Numbered from the stretch's first letter, positions 16,258-25,504 are shown. The stretch is 64,000 nt of DNA from Mesobacillus maritimus (GCF_023715205.1 NZ_JAMBNR010000002.1:1-64000); one strand, 5' to 3'. Numbers and translations are program-made. Notes: a model not told the origin generated them from the sequence alone.

Positions 16258-17262
16258 ATGGCAATTACGATTAAAGATGTTGCGAAAAAGGCAAATGTAT
16301 CCATTGCGACGGTTTCGAGGATTATTAATAATAAGCCAGGTTATTCGAAAGAAACGGAAATAAAGGTTCTTGAGGTAATCAAGGAGCTTGGATATTCTCC
16401 GAATAGTATCGCTAGAGGATTAATTAGTAAGCGCACACATACGATTGGAGTATTAGTACCAAAGCTATCGAGTATGTTAACGAATGAAATTATTCGAGGG
16501 ATTGAGAACATTACCCACCAATACGGTTCGAGTGTAATCGTATGCCATACGGAGTCGAACGGTCAAAAGACAATGCAATATTTGCAGTTACTCCATGAAA
16601 AACAAGTTGATGGGATTATTTTTGCTAGTACTTCCTTAACAGAGGAGTACTATCAATTCATCGAAAACAAAGGGATCCCAATCGTACTTCTGTCTACTAA
16701 ATCAGACCAATTTCCTGTTCCTTATGTAAAAGTGGATGACGAGGTTGCCGCCTATACTGCGACAGAATATTTGATTAAAAAAGGACATCGGACAATTGGG
16801 ATGTTAAGTGGAAACAGAGATGACCGAATTGCGGGTAAACCAAGAGTTGATGGGTTTATAAAAGCCTTGAAAAACTATCAATTGTCAGTAAATGAGGACC
16901 ACATTGTTTCGTTCCATGGATTCAGTTTTCATGATGGGGTTAATTGTTTTCAACAATTGATACATCAAATCCCTGATGTAACAGCAGTGTTTGCCGCAAG
17001 TGATGAAATGGCCTTGGGAATGATCTCAGCTGCCTATGAAATGGGAATCAAAGTTCCTGAGCAAATTTCAGTGATTGGTTATGACAATTTAAGTATTGCC
17101 GAGATGAGTATTCCTCCTTTAACTTCAGTAGCACAACCCTTATGTGAAATGGGGGAGGCTGCAGCGGAAATGGTTTTTGAAGTGATTGAAAACAATCAAA
17201 AAGTGAACAGTCAAATATGTGCTCATCATATTGTGGAAAGAAAAAGTGTAAGAAGTTTATAA
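16258..17262 (+). CDS. LacI-family regulator of the maltose locus
   Basis: DNA-binding repressor/activator of 334 residues. The LacI helix-turn-helix (IKDVAKKANVSIATVSRIIN, about 4-23) and hinge helix (SPNSIARGL) precede a periplasmic-binding-protein-like effector domain (about 60-325). The palindromic TAAACGTTTA operators before its own gene and in front of the binding-protein gene are its likely targets. By position it corresponds to the MalR/YvdE regulators of Bacillus maltodextrin loci, but the ligand is inferred. GAGGGG precedes the ATG. Confidence 0.85.
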   Translation: MAITIKDVAKKANVSIATVSRIINNKPGYSKETEIKVLEVIKELGYSPNSIARGLISKRTHTIGVLVPKLSSMLTNEIIRGIENITHQYGSSVIVCHTESNGQKTMQYLQLLHEKQVDGIIFASTSLTEEYYQFIENKGIPIVLLSTKSDQFPVPYVKVDDEVAAYTATEYLIKKGHRTIGMLSGNRDDRIAGKPRVDGFIKALKNYQLSVNEDHIVSFHGFSFHDGVNCFQQLIHQIPDVTAVFAASDEMALGMISAAYEMGIKVPEQISVIGYDNLSIAEMSIPPLTSVAQPLCEMGEAAAEMVFEVIENNQKVNSQICAHHIVERKSVRSL

Positions 17263-17290
17263 AAAAGAGAGACAACACTCTTTTTTATCT

Positions 17291-17312
17291 TTAACGTAAA
17301 CGTTTACGTTAA
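17291..17312. promoter_or_regulatory. LacI-type operator 2
   Basis: A 22-base perfect palindrome (17291-17312) centred on TAAACGTTTA. It is the longest of the five sites and lies 28 bases after the regulator's stop codon. It may also act as part of a transcript end, since AT-rich sequence surrounds it. Confidence 0.8.
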
Positions 17313-17363
17313 ATAGGTTCTACTTGGTTTATCTACTATTCTACTAAAAAATTTTACAAAGTA

Positions 17364-17377
17364 AGAAAACGTTTACG
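17364..17377. promoter_or_regulatory. LacI-type operator 3
   Basis: AGAAAACGTTTACG, one half-site imperfect, same core as the other operators. Confidence 0.7.
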
Positions 17378-17408
17378 TTCCAAACCTATTATATTTTTTA
17401 GTAGATAG

Positions 17409-17422
17409 GTAAACGTTTACGC
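17409..17422. promoter_or_regulatory. LacI-type operator 4
   Basis: GGTAAACGTTTACG matches the palindromic core TAAACGTTTA, about 44 bases from operator 3, centre to centre. Confidence 0.78.
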
Positions 17423-17444
17423 TTCTGTTGTTTTTTACATTTAG

Positions 17445-17458
17445 AGTAAACGTTTACG
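17445..17458. promoter_or_regulatory. LacI-type operator 5, overlapping the likely promoter of the maltose transport operon
   Basis: AGTAAACGTTTACG, 36 bases from operator 4. TTTACG of the operator could serve as a -35 element for TATAAA/TAAATA at 17474-17481, so a bound regulator would block RNA polymerase. The promoter reading is inferred. Confidence 0.72.
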
Positions 17459-17529
17459 TTTTACTTTTAAATGTATAAATATATTTTAGGAACTTTTAAA
17501 AAATTAGAAACACATTTGGAGGGTTCACC

Positions 17530-18765
17530 ATGAAAAAAATAACAAAAGGATTCCTATCAGTGAGTTTAGGAGCTTCATTGCTACTAGCAGGATGTGGCGG
17601 TGGAGGAGATAATGCCGATGGAAAAGTTACCTTAGAGTTGTTTTCCAATAAATCCGAAAGCATTGATACTTATAAAGGATTAATTGCGAAATTCGAAGAG
17701 CAAAATCCAGATATTGATATTAAATTAGAGGCACCACCAGAAGCTGAGACCGTTTTGAAAACCCGTCTGACAAAAGATGATCTTCCGGACATTATGTCCA
17801 TTGGTGGAAACGCTACCTATGGCGAACTAGCAAGAGCCGGAGTATTTCATGATTTCACGGACTCTGAACTTGTAGGAAAAATACAGCCTTCCTACGTAGA
17901 AATGCTTGAGAAATTGGTTGGTTCTGAAGAAGAGGGCGTATTTGGACTGCCATACGCAACAAACGCAAACCATGTTATCTACAACAAACAAAAAGTAGAA
18001 GAGTTAGGAATTGAGATCCCTACTAATTGGGATGAGTTTGTAGCTGCTTTAGATAAAGCGAAGGAAGCAGGCGAAACACCTATTTACTTTACGTTACAAG
18101 AAGCTTGGACAGCCATGTCAGTTTGGAATGGTGTTGCTGGAAACCTTGCTCCAGACGATTTTGCAACAAAGAAAAATGCTGGGGAGGCATCATTTGCAAA
18201 CGAGTACGATGAAGTGGCAGATAAAATGTTAACTTTACTTGAATATGGTCATAAGGACAACTTTGGAATTGGTTATGGAGATGGTAACAGTGCTTTTGCG
18301 ACTGGAAACGGTGTCTTCTATATCCAAGGGAACTGGGCAATTCCAGAAATTTTAAAAGCGAACCCAGATATTCAGTTAGGAACATTTGCGCTACCTTCTA
18401 ATGATCAAGCAGAAGAAAATGATTTAGTTTCTGGTGTGGATGTTGCCTTAGCAGTTAGTGAAACAACAGAACATAAAGAAGAAGCCTTAAAATTTGTTGA
18501 ATTTATGATTAGTGAAGAAACAGCAAAAACCTATATCGATGAGCAAAAAGCATTCTCAGCTGTAGAAGGTGTTTTCCAAGAAGATCCTGTATTCGAGGGA
18601 ATTAAAGTGAACTTTGAAGAAGGCCGCTTAACAAGTTTCCCAGATCACTACTATCCAGCTGGAATGGGGACTGAAAACTTAGTTCAAGATTTCTTAATCA
18701 AAAAGAATAAAGAAGCTGCATTGAAAACATTAGATTCTGAATGGGAAAAAGTAATGAATCGCTAA
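17530..18765 (+). CDS. maltose/maltodextrin-type ABC transporter substrate-binding lipoprotein
   Basis: Extracellular solute-binding lipoprotein of 411 residues, family 1. The signal peptide ends in a LLAGC lipobox (Cys at about 22), followed by a glycine linker. The mature part has the family pattern: KVTLELFSNKSES, then DLPDIMSIGG, then VFGLPYATNANHVIYNK near 140 and WAIPEI near 265. It delivers oligosaccharides to the two permeases downstream. GGAGGG precedes the ATG. By locus content it corresponds to MdxE-type proteins; sugar specificity is inferred from the linked alpha-glucosidase and phosphorylase. Confidence 0.87.
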   Translation: MKKITKGFLSVSLGASLLLAGCGGGGDNADGKVTLELFSNKSESIDTYKGLIAKFEEQNPDIDIKLEAPPEAETVLKTRLTKDDLPDIMSIGGNATYGELARAGVFHDFTDSELVGKIQPSYVEMLEKLVGSEEEGVFGLPYATNANHVIYNKQKVEELGIEIPTNWDEFVAALDKAKEAGETPIYFTLQEAWTAMSVWNGVAGNLAPDDFATKKNAGEASFANEYDEVADKMLTLLEYGHKDNFGIGYGDGNSAFATGNGVFYIQGNWAIPEILKANPDIQLGTFALPSNDQAEENDLVSGVDVALAVSETTEHKEEALKFVEFMISEETAKTYIDEQKAFSAVEGVFQEDPVFEGIKVNFEEGRLTSFPDHYYPAGMGTENLVQDFLIKKNKEAALKTLDSEWEKVMNR

Positions 18766-18773
18766 TGAAGGAA

Positions 18774-18804
18774 GGGGGGCTTCTCATGTAGAAAAGCCCC
18801 TACC
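18774..18804 (+). terminator. intercistronic hairpin (attenuator-like)
   Basis: GGGGCTT pairs with AAGCCCC between the binding-protein and permease genes. Such hairpins commonly allow more binding protein than permease to be made. Confidence 0.65.
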
Positions 18805-18825
18805 TTATTTTAAGGAGAGATTATT

Positions 18826-19686
18826 GTGGGGAAAAGGCAGTTTGCATTTCTTATCATGGTCATTCCTGCATTCGCCCTATTTTTTATATTTCATACGTAT
18901 CCGGCATTACAAGGGATTTTCTATAGTTTCACCGACTATAAAGGGTATGGAACTTGGGATTTTGTAGGATTTAAAAATTACCTGAATGTGTTTAAAGATG
19001 ATCGTGCCTTACATGCATATGGTTTTACGTTTCAATTTGCCGTTGTATCTACGATTTTAGTTAATATCATCAGTTTATTGCTGGCCATAGGACTTAATGG
19101 CAATGTAAAGTTTAGAAAATTTTTAAGGGCAACATACTTTTTGCCATACATTTTAAGCGTCTTAATTATTGGTTATATTTTTAAATTTATCTTTACTCAT
19201 ATGCTTCCTGATCTAGGAAATGCCTTAAATATCGAAATTCTTTCATCCAATATTTTAGGGAACCCTGATTTAGCTTGGATTGGAATCGTTATTGTTGCCG
19301 TTTGGCAGTCGGTTGCTTTTAATACACTTTTATATTTAGCTGGTTTATCGACCATTGACCAAGAAGTTTACGAAGCAGCAGATATTGACGGTGCAGGCAA
19401 TTGGGCGAAATTCTGGAGAATAACTTTCCCTCTTGTGGCACCATTTTTCACGATTAACATGGTTGTAGCGATGAAAAATTTCTTGATGGCTTTCGACCAA
19501 ATTGTGGCTTTAACGGGCGGTGGACCTGGTCAAGCGACGGAGTCCATATCCTTGCTCATCTATCGTGGTGGTTTCCAAGGCGGAGAGTTCGCTTATCAAT
19601 CTGCGAATGCTGTCATTTACTTTATTGTCATTGTCGCGATATCGGTTATTCAACTGCGTGTCCTTGAGCGGAGAGAGGTGAAATAA
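18826..19686 (+). CDS. maltodextrin-type ABC transporter permease (MalF-like)
   Basis: Inner-membrane permease of 286 residues with six predicted helices. It starts at GTG after AAGGAGAG. The EAA loop that docks the ATPase is visible as EVYEAADIDGAGNWAKFWRI followed by TFPLVAP, near 185-210. It is 1 base from the next permease gene, so the two are cotranscribed and probably form a heterodimer. No ATPase gene is in the cluster; Bacillus carbohydrate importers often share MsmX-type ATPases encoded elsewhere. Confidence 0.88.
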   Translation: MGKRQFAFLIMVIPAFALFFIFHTYPALQGIFYSFTDYKGYGTWDFVGFKNYLNVFKDDRALHAYGFTFQFAVVSTILVNIISLLLAIGLNGNVKFRKFLRATYFLPYILSVLIIGYIFKFIFTHMLPDLGNALNIEILSSNILGNPDLAWIGIVIVAVWQSVAFNTLLYLAGLSTIDQEVYEAADIDGAGNWAKFWRITFPLVAPFFTINMVVAMKNFLMAFDQIVALTGGGPGQATESISLLIYRGGFQGGEFAYQSANAVIYFIVIVAISVIQLRVLERREVK

Positions 19687-19687
19687 A

Positions 19688-20509
19688 ATGGTAGGGAACA
19701 GAATTAATTGGAAATTAACAATCTTATTACTCTTAGGGACGTTGTTTATTTTATTCCCATTGTACTTAACGATTACAGTGGCTTTCAAAACACCACAGGA
19801 AATGACGGGTAATTTACTTGCGCTTCCTGAATCCTGGTCATTTGATAACTTTATCCAGGCCATTGAAATGACAAATTTCTTTGGTGCATTAGGGAATAGT
19901 GTCTTTGTTACTCTTGTAACAGTCGTTTTAGTTTTATTAACACACTCATTGGTTGCTTATGCAATTGCACGTAATATGCATAAAAAGTTTTACAAGTTCC
20001 TGTATTTCTACTTTATTAGTGCAATGTTTATTCCATTTCCAATCATTATGCTTCCGCTTGTTAAACAAACAAGTATGTGGGGAATGGATAATATCATTGG
20101 GTTATCCATTTTGAATGCAGTGATGCATTTAGCCTTTAATGTCTTCATTTATGTTGGGTTTATAAAAACAATCCCGAAAGAGCTGGAAGAAGCGGCAATT
20201 ATCGATGGAGCCACCACATGGCAGGTATTTTGGAAAGTCATTTTCCCACTAATGAAACCAATGCACGCAACTGTGGCGATTCTTACGGCATTAGCGGCAT
20301 GGAATGACTTTATGTTACCGCTGGTTATTTTAAGTGATTCCAGTCAGTATACATTGCCTCTTGTACAATATGCCTTCCAGGGACAATTTAGCACGGATTA
20401 TAATTTAGCATTTGCCTCATACTTGATGGCCATCTTGCCAATGCTGATTGTTTATATCTTTGCTCAAAAATGGATTATTGGCGGCGTTATGAGAGGATCA
20501 ATTAAATAG
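19688..20509 (+). CDS. maltodextrin-type ABC transporter permease (MalG-like)
   Basis: Second permease, 273 residues, with six predicted helices and a periplasmic loop after helix 1 typical of MalG-type subunits. The EAA motif reads ELEEAAIIDGATTWQVFWKV followed by IFPLMKP (about 172-200). The ATG lies 1 base after the preceding stop, with AGAGAGGTG as ribosome binding site inside the upstream gene. Confidence 0.88.
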   Translation: MVGNRINWKLTILLLLGTLFILFPLYLTITVAFKTPQEMTGNLLALPESWSFDNFIQAIEMTNFFGALGNSVFVTLVTVVLVLLTHSLVAYAIARNMHKKFYKFLYFYFISAMFIPFPIIMLPLVKQTSMWGMDNIIGLSILNAVMHLAFNVFIYVGFIKTIPKELEEAAIIDGATTWQVFWKVIFPLMKPMHATVAILTALAAWNDFMLPLVILSDSSQYTLPLVQYAFQGQFSTDYNLAFASYLMAILPMLIVYIFAQKWIIGGVMRGSIK

Positions 20510-20539
20510 TGGAACAACAAGTTAAATGTATTAGGGGAC

Positions 20540-20571
20540 CGGTACATCATGATGCAAAAACATATGTACCG
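20540..20571 (+). terminator. intercistronic inverted repeat
   Basis: CGGTACAT pairs with ATGTACCG across a 16-base loop. No U-run follows, so it is more likely an mRNA-processing or partial attenuation structure than a full terminator. Confidence 0.4.
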
Positions 20572-20629
20572 ATTCCACTAATTTCTTGAACGAAAAGCCA
20601 AAAATGATTGAAAGAAACGGGGGATCACG

Positions 20630-22315
20630 ATGACACATAAAGCATGGTGGAAAGAAAGTGTCGTTTATCAAATTTATCCGAGAAGTTTTAATGACAGTAA
20701 TGGTGACGGAGTCGGAGATATCAAAGGCATAATTGAAAAGCTTGATTACTTAAAGAATCTTGGCATTGATGTTATTTGGCTATCACCTGTTTATCAATCT
20801 CCGAATGATGATAATGGCTATGATATATCTGATTATCAAGCGATCATGGATGAATTTGGAACGATGGAAGATTGGGAAGAGCTATTAGCACAAATGCATC
20901 AGCGCGATATGAAATTAATCATGGACCTTGTTGTGAATCATTCTTCTGATGAACATAAATGGTTCCAAGAATCAAGAAAATCCAAAGACAATCCGTATCG
21001 TGATTATTACATTTGGCGTCCAGGAAAAGACGGCAAGGAACCGAACAACTGGGAATCTACATTTAGTGGTTCGGCATGGCAGTATGACGAAACAACAGAT
21101 GAATATTTTCTTCATCTTTTTAGTAAAAAGCAACCAGATTTAAATTGGGAAAATCCAAAGCTACGTCAAGAAGTATACAAGATGATGAAATGGTGGCTTG
21201 ATAAAGGCGTCGATGGTTTCCGAATGGATGTCATCAACTTTATTTCGAAAGTTCCTGGCTTGCCTGATGCGCCAAACCCTGAAGGAAAAAAATATGTTGG
21301 CGGCGGCCAGTATTTCATAGACGGCCCACGTATTCACGAGTTTTTTGCTGAAATGAACCAAGAGGTTTTATCTCAATACGATATCATGACGGTAGGCGAG
21401 ATGCCTGGCGTCAATGTTGAAGAAGCTAAAAAATATACCAATCCAGAGCGCAAAGAACTGCAAATGGTGTTCCAATTTGAGCATATGGATTTGGATTCTG
21501 GCGCTAATGGAAAGTGGGATTTAAAACCATTAGATTTGCGCGATTTAAAAGAAAGCATATCCAGATGGCAAACTGGTTTGCATGGTGTGGGCTGGAATAG
21601 CTTGTATTTAAATAATCATGATCAACCGAGAATGGTTTCGCGTTTTGGCAATGACAAAGAATACCGAGTAGTGTCAGCAAAAATGCTTGGAACGTTTCTT
21701 CATATGCTCCAAGGAACTCCTTATGTATATCAGGGTGAAGAAATCGGCATGACAAATGTTCAATTTGATTCCATTGAGGACTATAAAGATATTGAAATCT
21801 TAAACATGTACAAAGAAAAAGTAGTCGAAGGTGGCGCTGACCCAGCCAAGGTGATGGAATCCATTTATGTAAAAGGTCGTGATAATGCTCGAACACCTTT
21901 CCAATGGGATTCATCTGATAACGCTGGTTTTACAACAGGGGAACCATGGTTGAAGGTTAATCCGAACTTTAAAGAAGTCAATGCTGAACAAGCTGTTCTA
22001 GATGAAGATTCGATTTATCAATATTATCGTCAATTAATTCAATTACGTAAAACACATCCAATCATTGTTTATGGTGAATATCAATTGATTTTACCAGAAG
22101 ATAAACAGATCTATGCTTATACTCGAAGCTTTGAAGGAGAAAAATTGCTTGTGGTCACAAACTTCAGTGAAGAACAAGTGTCCTTTGAATTACCTAACGA
22201 TGTTGCTTTTGATGCTAAAGAAGTTCTTATCAGCAACTATCCAGTATCCGGTATTGATGATTTCCGTGCATTTACATTAAAACCATATGAAGCAAGAGTT
22301 TATAAGGGCGTATAA
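20630..22315 (+). CDS. malL: GH13 alpha-glucosidase, oligo-1,6-glucosidase type
   Basis: Cytoplasmic glycoside hydrolase of 561 residues that releases glucose from the non-reducing end of alpha-gluco-oligosaccharides. GH13 motifs are complete: DLVVNH (region I), GFRMDVIN with nucleophile Asp200 (region II), VGEMPG with acid/base Glu257 (region III), and NNHDQPR with Asp331 (region IV). Val201 follows the nucleophile; in this subfamily Val at that site is associated with alpha-1,6 preference, while Ala or Thr marks maltases. The C-terminal beta domain closes the protein. It follows the transporter genes and would process imported isomalto- and malto-oligosaccharides. Confidence 0.9.
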   Translation: MTHKAWWKESVVYQIYPRSFNDSNGDGVGDIKGIIEKLDYLKNLGIDVIWLSPVYQSPNDDNGYDISDYQAIMDEFGTMEDWEELLAQMHQRDMKLIMDLVVNHSSDEHKWFQESRKSKDNPYRDYYIWRPGKDGKEPNNWESTFSGSAWQYDETTDEYFLHLFSKKQPDLNWENPKLRQEVYKMMKWWLDKGVDGFRMDVINFISKVPGLPDAPNPEGKKYVGGGQYFIDGPRIHEFFAEMNQEVLSQYDIMTVGEMPGVNVEEAKKYTNPERKELQMVFQFEHMDLDSGANGKWDLKPLDLRDLKESISRWQTGLHGVGWNSLYLNNHDQPRMVSRFGNDKEYRVVSAKMLGTFLHMLQGTPYVYQGEEIGMTNVQFDSIEDYKDIEILNMYKEKVVEGGADPAKVMESIYVKGRDNARTPFQWDSSDNAGFTTGEPWLKVNPNFKEVNAEQAVLDEDSIYQYYRQLIQLRKTHPIIVYGEYQLILPEDKQIYAYTRSFEGEKLLVVTNFSEEQVSFELPNDVAFDAKEVLISNYPVSGIDDFRAFTLKPYEARVYKGV

Positions 22316-22388
22316 AAACATAATAAGATACCCTCATCCATTTTGGCTGGGGGGTATTCTGTTAAAAGGGACAGGGGAGTGAACATGT

Positions 22389-23069
22389 ATGTTGAAGCCG
22401 AAGGCGTTTTTATTCGACCTTGATGGGGTTATTACAGATACAGCGGAATTTCATTATTTAGCCTGGAAGCAGCTGGCAGAAGAGTTAGGCGTTAAAATTG
22501 ACCGCGCATTTAATGAGCAATTAAAAGGGATTAGCCGGATGGATTCATTAGAGAAAATCCTTGCGCTTAATCCAGATTATCAAGATATGCCGGTTGAAGA
22601 AAAAGAGCGGCTCGCAACGAAGAAAAATGAGCATTACCAAGATTTAATCAAAACGATTAGTCCTAACGATATTTTACCTGGAATTGAAAAGTTATTAAAA
22701 GAAATCAAGGCACAAGAAATGAAAATCGGTCTAGGATCTGCTAGCAAAAATGCTGTAATGGTGTTGGAACAGCTAGAGCTGACCCATTATTTTGATTATA
22801 TTGTGGATGCCGCAAAAGTGACGAAAGGCAAACCAAATCCAGAAACCTTTACAACCGCTGCCGACCATTTCGGCGTTGCATATTCAGAATGTGTGGGTGT
22901 TGAAGATGCGGCTAGTGGCGTTCAGGCATTGAACTCAGCTGGTATGTTCTCCATTGGTGTGGGCAAAGACCTTACAGAGGCGGATTATCGTGTTGAGTGT
23001 ACAAATGAGCTTAAGTTGGAAGAAATCCTATCTTATTATAGGAACTGGAAGAGTGAGGAGTTGGCATAA
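22389..23069 (+). CDS. beta-phosphoglucomutase
   Basis: HAD-superfamily enzyme of 226 residues that converts beta-glucose 1-phosphate to glucose 6-phosphate. Motif I, FDLDGVITDT (Asp10 nucleophile and Asp12), the alpha-helical cap (about 15-90), GSASKN (motif II), KGKPNPE (motif III Lys) and VGVEDAASGVQA (motif IV) are visible. It is the natural partner of the GH65 phosphorylase, whose product is beta-glucose 1-phosphate. Its TAA is directly followed by the ATG of that gene, so translation is likely coupled. It is comparable to PgcM/YvdM of B. subtilis. Confidence 0.92.
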   Translation: MLKPKAFLFDLDGVITDTAEFHYLAWKQLAEELGVKIDRAFNEQLKGISRMDSLEKILALNPDYQDMPVEEKERLATKKNEHYQDLIKTISPNDILPGIEKLLKEIKAQEMKIGLGSASKNAVMVLEQLELTHYFDYIVDAAKVTKGKPNPETFTTAADHFGVAYSECVGVEDAASGVQALNSAGMFSIGVGKDLTEADYRVECTNELKLEEILSYYRNWKSEELA

Positions 23070-25325
23070 ATGGCTTGGAAATTAACGAAATCAGAATTAG
23101 ACCAGCAAAACTTGCTTATCAATGAAAGTCTCCTTTCCCTTGGAAATGGCTATCTTGGCGTGAGAGGAAACTTTGAAGAAGGTTATAAAGAAGACTTTAA
23201 AAGTATTCGTGGTACTTATATAAACGCTTTCCATGATGAAACAGAGATTACCTATGGAGAGAAGTTACATGCTTTCCCAGACAAGCAGCAAAAGTTAGTG
23301 AATGTGATTGATGCGCAAACTGTGCAAATTTATCTTGATGATGAACGGTTTTCATTGTTTGAAGGGGAAGTTCTCTCATTTGAACGTCATCTCCATTTAG
23401 ATAAAGGATATTCGGAACGAATCATTCACTGGAAGTCTTCTAATGGGAAAGAAGCGAAGATTCAGTTTAGAAGAATGGTATCTTTTGTTACGCGAGAATT
23501 ATTTGCATTAGAGATCGAAGTGGTGCCTGTAGCTGGTGTGACTGAAGTGAAAATCGTTTCGACTGTAAATGGAGATGTTTCCAATTTTGTTGATAAGAAC
23601 GATCCACGTGTGGCTTCTGGTCATGCGAAACGTTTAACTGTTACGGAGGTTAAAACAGAAGGTTCTTTTAGCATCGTTAAAGATACAACTTATGAAACGA
23701 AACTCGATGTTGCTTGCGTTTCCTTTACAGATGCATCGGGAAACAGCCACGTTGAACGTACGGTGTTGGATGGCGGCGTCGAAGAAATCTATACATTTGC
23801 TGGAGAAGCGAAGATAACCAAATATAATGCGTATACCGACACACTTAGGCACGGAAAAAATGTGGTCGCGGCTGGTTTGAAGATTCAAGAGGGTCTGAAA
23901 GGGAAAACATTTGCTGACTTATTGGCAGAACAAAGAGAGTATCTTGATGAATTCTGGCGTATTTCGGATGTGAAAATTGACGGAGATCAACATTTATTAG
24001 AAGGAATTCGGTTTAATGTTTACCAATTGTTACAGTCAGTAGGGAAAGACCCTGTAAGCAATATAGCTGCCAAAGGACTCTCAGGTGAAGGATATGAAGG
24101 TCATTATTTCTGGGATACAGAGATTTATATTTTTCCAATGTTCTTAATGACCAATCCGGAGATTGCCAAGAATCTGTTATTGCACCGTTATTCGATTTTG
24201 GACAGTGCAAGACAGCGCGCACGTGAAATGGGTCATAAAAAAGGTGCGCTGTTCCCATGGCGGACGATTACTGGTCAAGAAAGCTCTGCCTATTTCCCAG
24301 CTGGCACCGCACAATATCATATCAGTGCCGATATTGCTTATAGTTATATTCAATATTATCTGGTTACAAAAGATGAAGAATTTTTAAAAGACTATATGGC
24401 AGAAGTCCTTTTCGAAACAGCACGCTTATGGGTCGATACAGGACATTTTAGAAATGGACAGTTCCGAATTGACGATGTCACTGGCCCTGATGAGTATACT
24501 TGTATCGTTAATAATAATTACTATACAAATGTGATGGCGAAGCATAACTTGCTATGGGCAGCAAGAGTTTACCAGAAGTTAAAGGATGAAGGGGCTTTAG
24601 CTAGTTATACTGCGAAGCTCGGTTTAACGGAGGATGAGGCGATCGAATGGCAGCAAGCCGGCGAAAACATGTATCTTCCATATGATGACGAACTGAAAAT
24701 TCATGCACAGGATGATACCTTCTTGCAAAAAGAACGGTGGAATTTAGAAAATACCCCAAAAGAGGAATTCCCATTATTATTGCATTATCATCCTCTCACA
24801 TTGTATCGTTATCAAGTTTGTAAACAAGCGGACACGGTGCTAGGACATTTCTTATTGGAAGATGAAGCAGATTTAGAGACGATTAAGAACTCCTATGATT
24901 ATTATGAAAGCATTACGACACATGATTCATCCTTGTCTTATTGTGTGTTTAGCATCATGGCTTCGAAGCTCGGTTACAAGGAAAAAGCCTATCAATATTT
25001 CATTGAAACCGCACGCCTTGACCTAGATAATACACATGGCAATACAAAAGACGGATTGCATATGGCAAATATGGGTGGTGCATGGCTAGCAATTGTCTAT
25101 GGGTTTGCTGGAGTACGCATAAAAGAGAGCGGGCTTTCCTTACAGCCAAGTTTGCCGAAGGAATGGAATTCATTAGAATTTAACCTTCAATATCAAGGAA
25201 GCTTAATATCAGTAAAAATGGATAAAGAATACGTTACTTATTCATTGGTAGAAGGAAAATCAGTCGAGATTCAACATAACGGTGAAGATATTTTCCTTGA
25301 AAGTGGAAAAGAAGTTCTGATGTAG
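23070..25325 (+). CDS. GH65 maltose (or related disaccharide) phosphorylase
   Basis: Glycoside hydrolase family 65 phosphorylase of 751 residues. It splits a disaccharide with inorganic phosphate into glucose and beta-glucose 1-phosphate. The N-terminal beta-sandwich domain (about 1-260) is followed by an (alpha/alpha)6 barrel with FWDTEIYIFP near 352 and the catalytic acid Glu475 in VTGPDEYTCIVNNNYYTN. A C-terminal beta domain closes it. Maltose is the expected substrate from context, but kojibiose, trehalose or nigerose phosphorylases share these motifs. It is the last gene of the locus. Confidence 0.88.
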   Translation: MAWKLTKSELDQQNLLINESLLSLGNGYLGVRGNFEEGYKEDFKSIRGTYINAFHDETEITYGEKLHAFPDKQQKLVNVIDAQTVQIYLDDERFSLFEGEVLSFERHLHLDKGYSERIIHWKSSNGKEAKIQFRRMVSFVTRELFALEIEVVPVAGVTEVKIVSTVNGDVSNFVDKNDPRVASGHAKRLTVTEVKTEGSFSIVKDTTYETKLDVACVSFTDASGNSHVERTVLDGGVEEIYTFAGEAKITKYNAYTDTLRHGKNVVAAGLKIQEGLKGKTFADLLAEQREYLDEFWRISDVKIDGDQHLLEGIRFNVYQLLQSVGKDPVSNIAAKGLSGEGYEGHYFWDTEIYIFPMFLMTNPEIAKNLLLHRYSILDSARQRAREMGHKKGALFPWRTITGQESSAYFPAGTAQYHISADIAYSYIQYYLVTKDEEFLKDYMAEVLFETARLWVDTGHFRNGQFRIDDVTGPDEYTCIVNNNYYTNVMAKHNLLWAARVYQKLKDEGALASYTAKLGLTEDEAIEWQQAGENMYLPYDDELKIHAQDDTFLQKERWNLENTPKEEFPLLLHYHPLTLYRYQVCKQADTVLGHFLLEDEADLETIKNSYDYYESITTHDSSLSYCVFSIMASKLGYKEKAYQYFIETARLDLDNTHGNTKDGLHMANMGGAWLAIVYGFAGVRIKESGLSLQPSLPKEWNSLEFNLQYQGSLISVKMDKEYVTYSLVEGKSVEIQHNGEDIFLESGKEVLM

Positions 25326-25346
25326 GAACTGTCGTCAATGTTGGTA

Positions 25347-25383
25347 AACCTGTGGGCTAGAAAGCTCACAGGTTATTTTTTTT
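25347..25383 (+). terminator. terminator of the maltose operon
   Basis: AACCTGTG pairs with CACAGGTT around GGCTAGAAAGCT, followed by ATTTTTTTTT. Repeat copy 5 starts right at its end. Confidence 0.9.
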
Positions 25384-25434
25384 GTGGAACAATCTGCGAA
25401 ACAAGATTTTTCGGGGCGTCCCTGTGGCTTTTTT
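25384..25434 (+). repeat. dispersed repeat, copy 5
   Basis: GTGGAACAATCTGCGAAACAAG, then ATTTTTCGGGGCGTCCC and CTGTGGCTTTTTT; nearly consensus. It stands immediately after the maltose operon terminator and before rbsR. Confidence 0.87.
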
Positions 25435-25490
25435 AAAAGGAGGATAAAAAAACGGTTGCAATGTCGAATCTTGTCGTGTTATTCTGTATG

Positions 25491-25504
25491 TGTAATCGGT
25501 TACA
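25491..25504. promoter_or_regulatory. cre-like / RbsR operator before rbsR
   Basis: TGTAATCGGTTACA fits every position of the CcpA consensus TGWAANCGNTNWCA and is a LacI-type inverted repeat. It lies 16 bases before the rbsR start. It may serve CcpA, RbsR or both. Confidence 0.75.
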
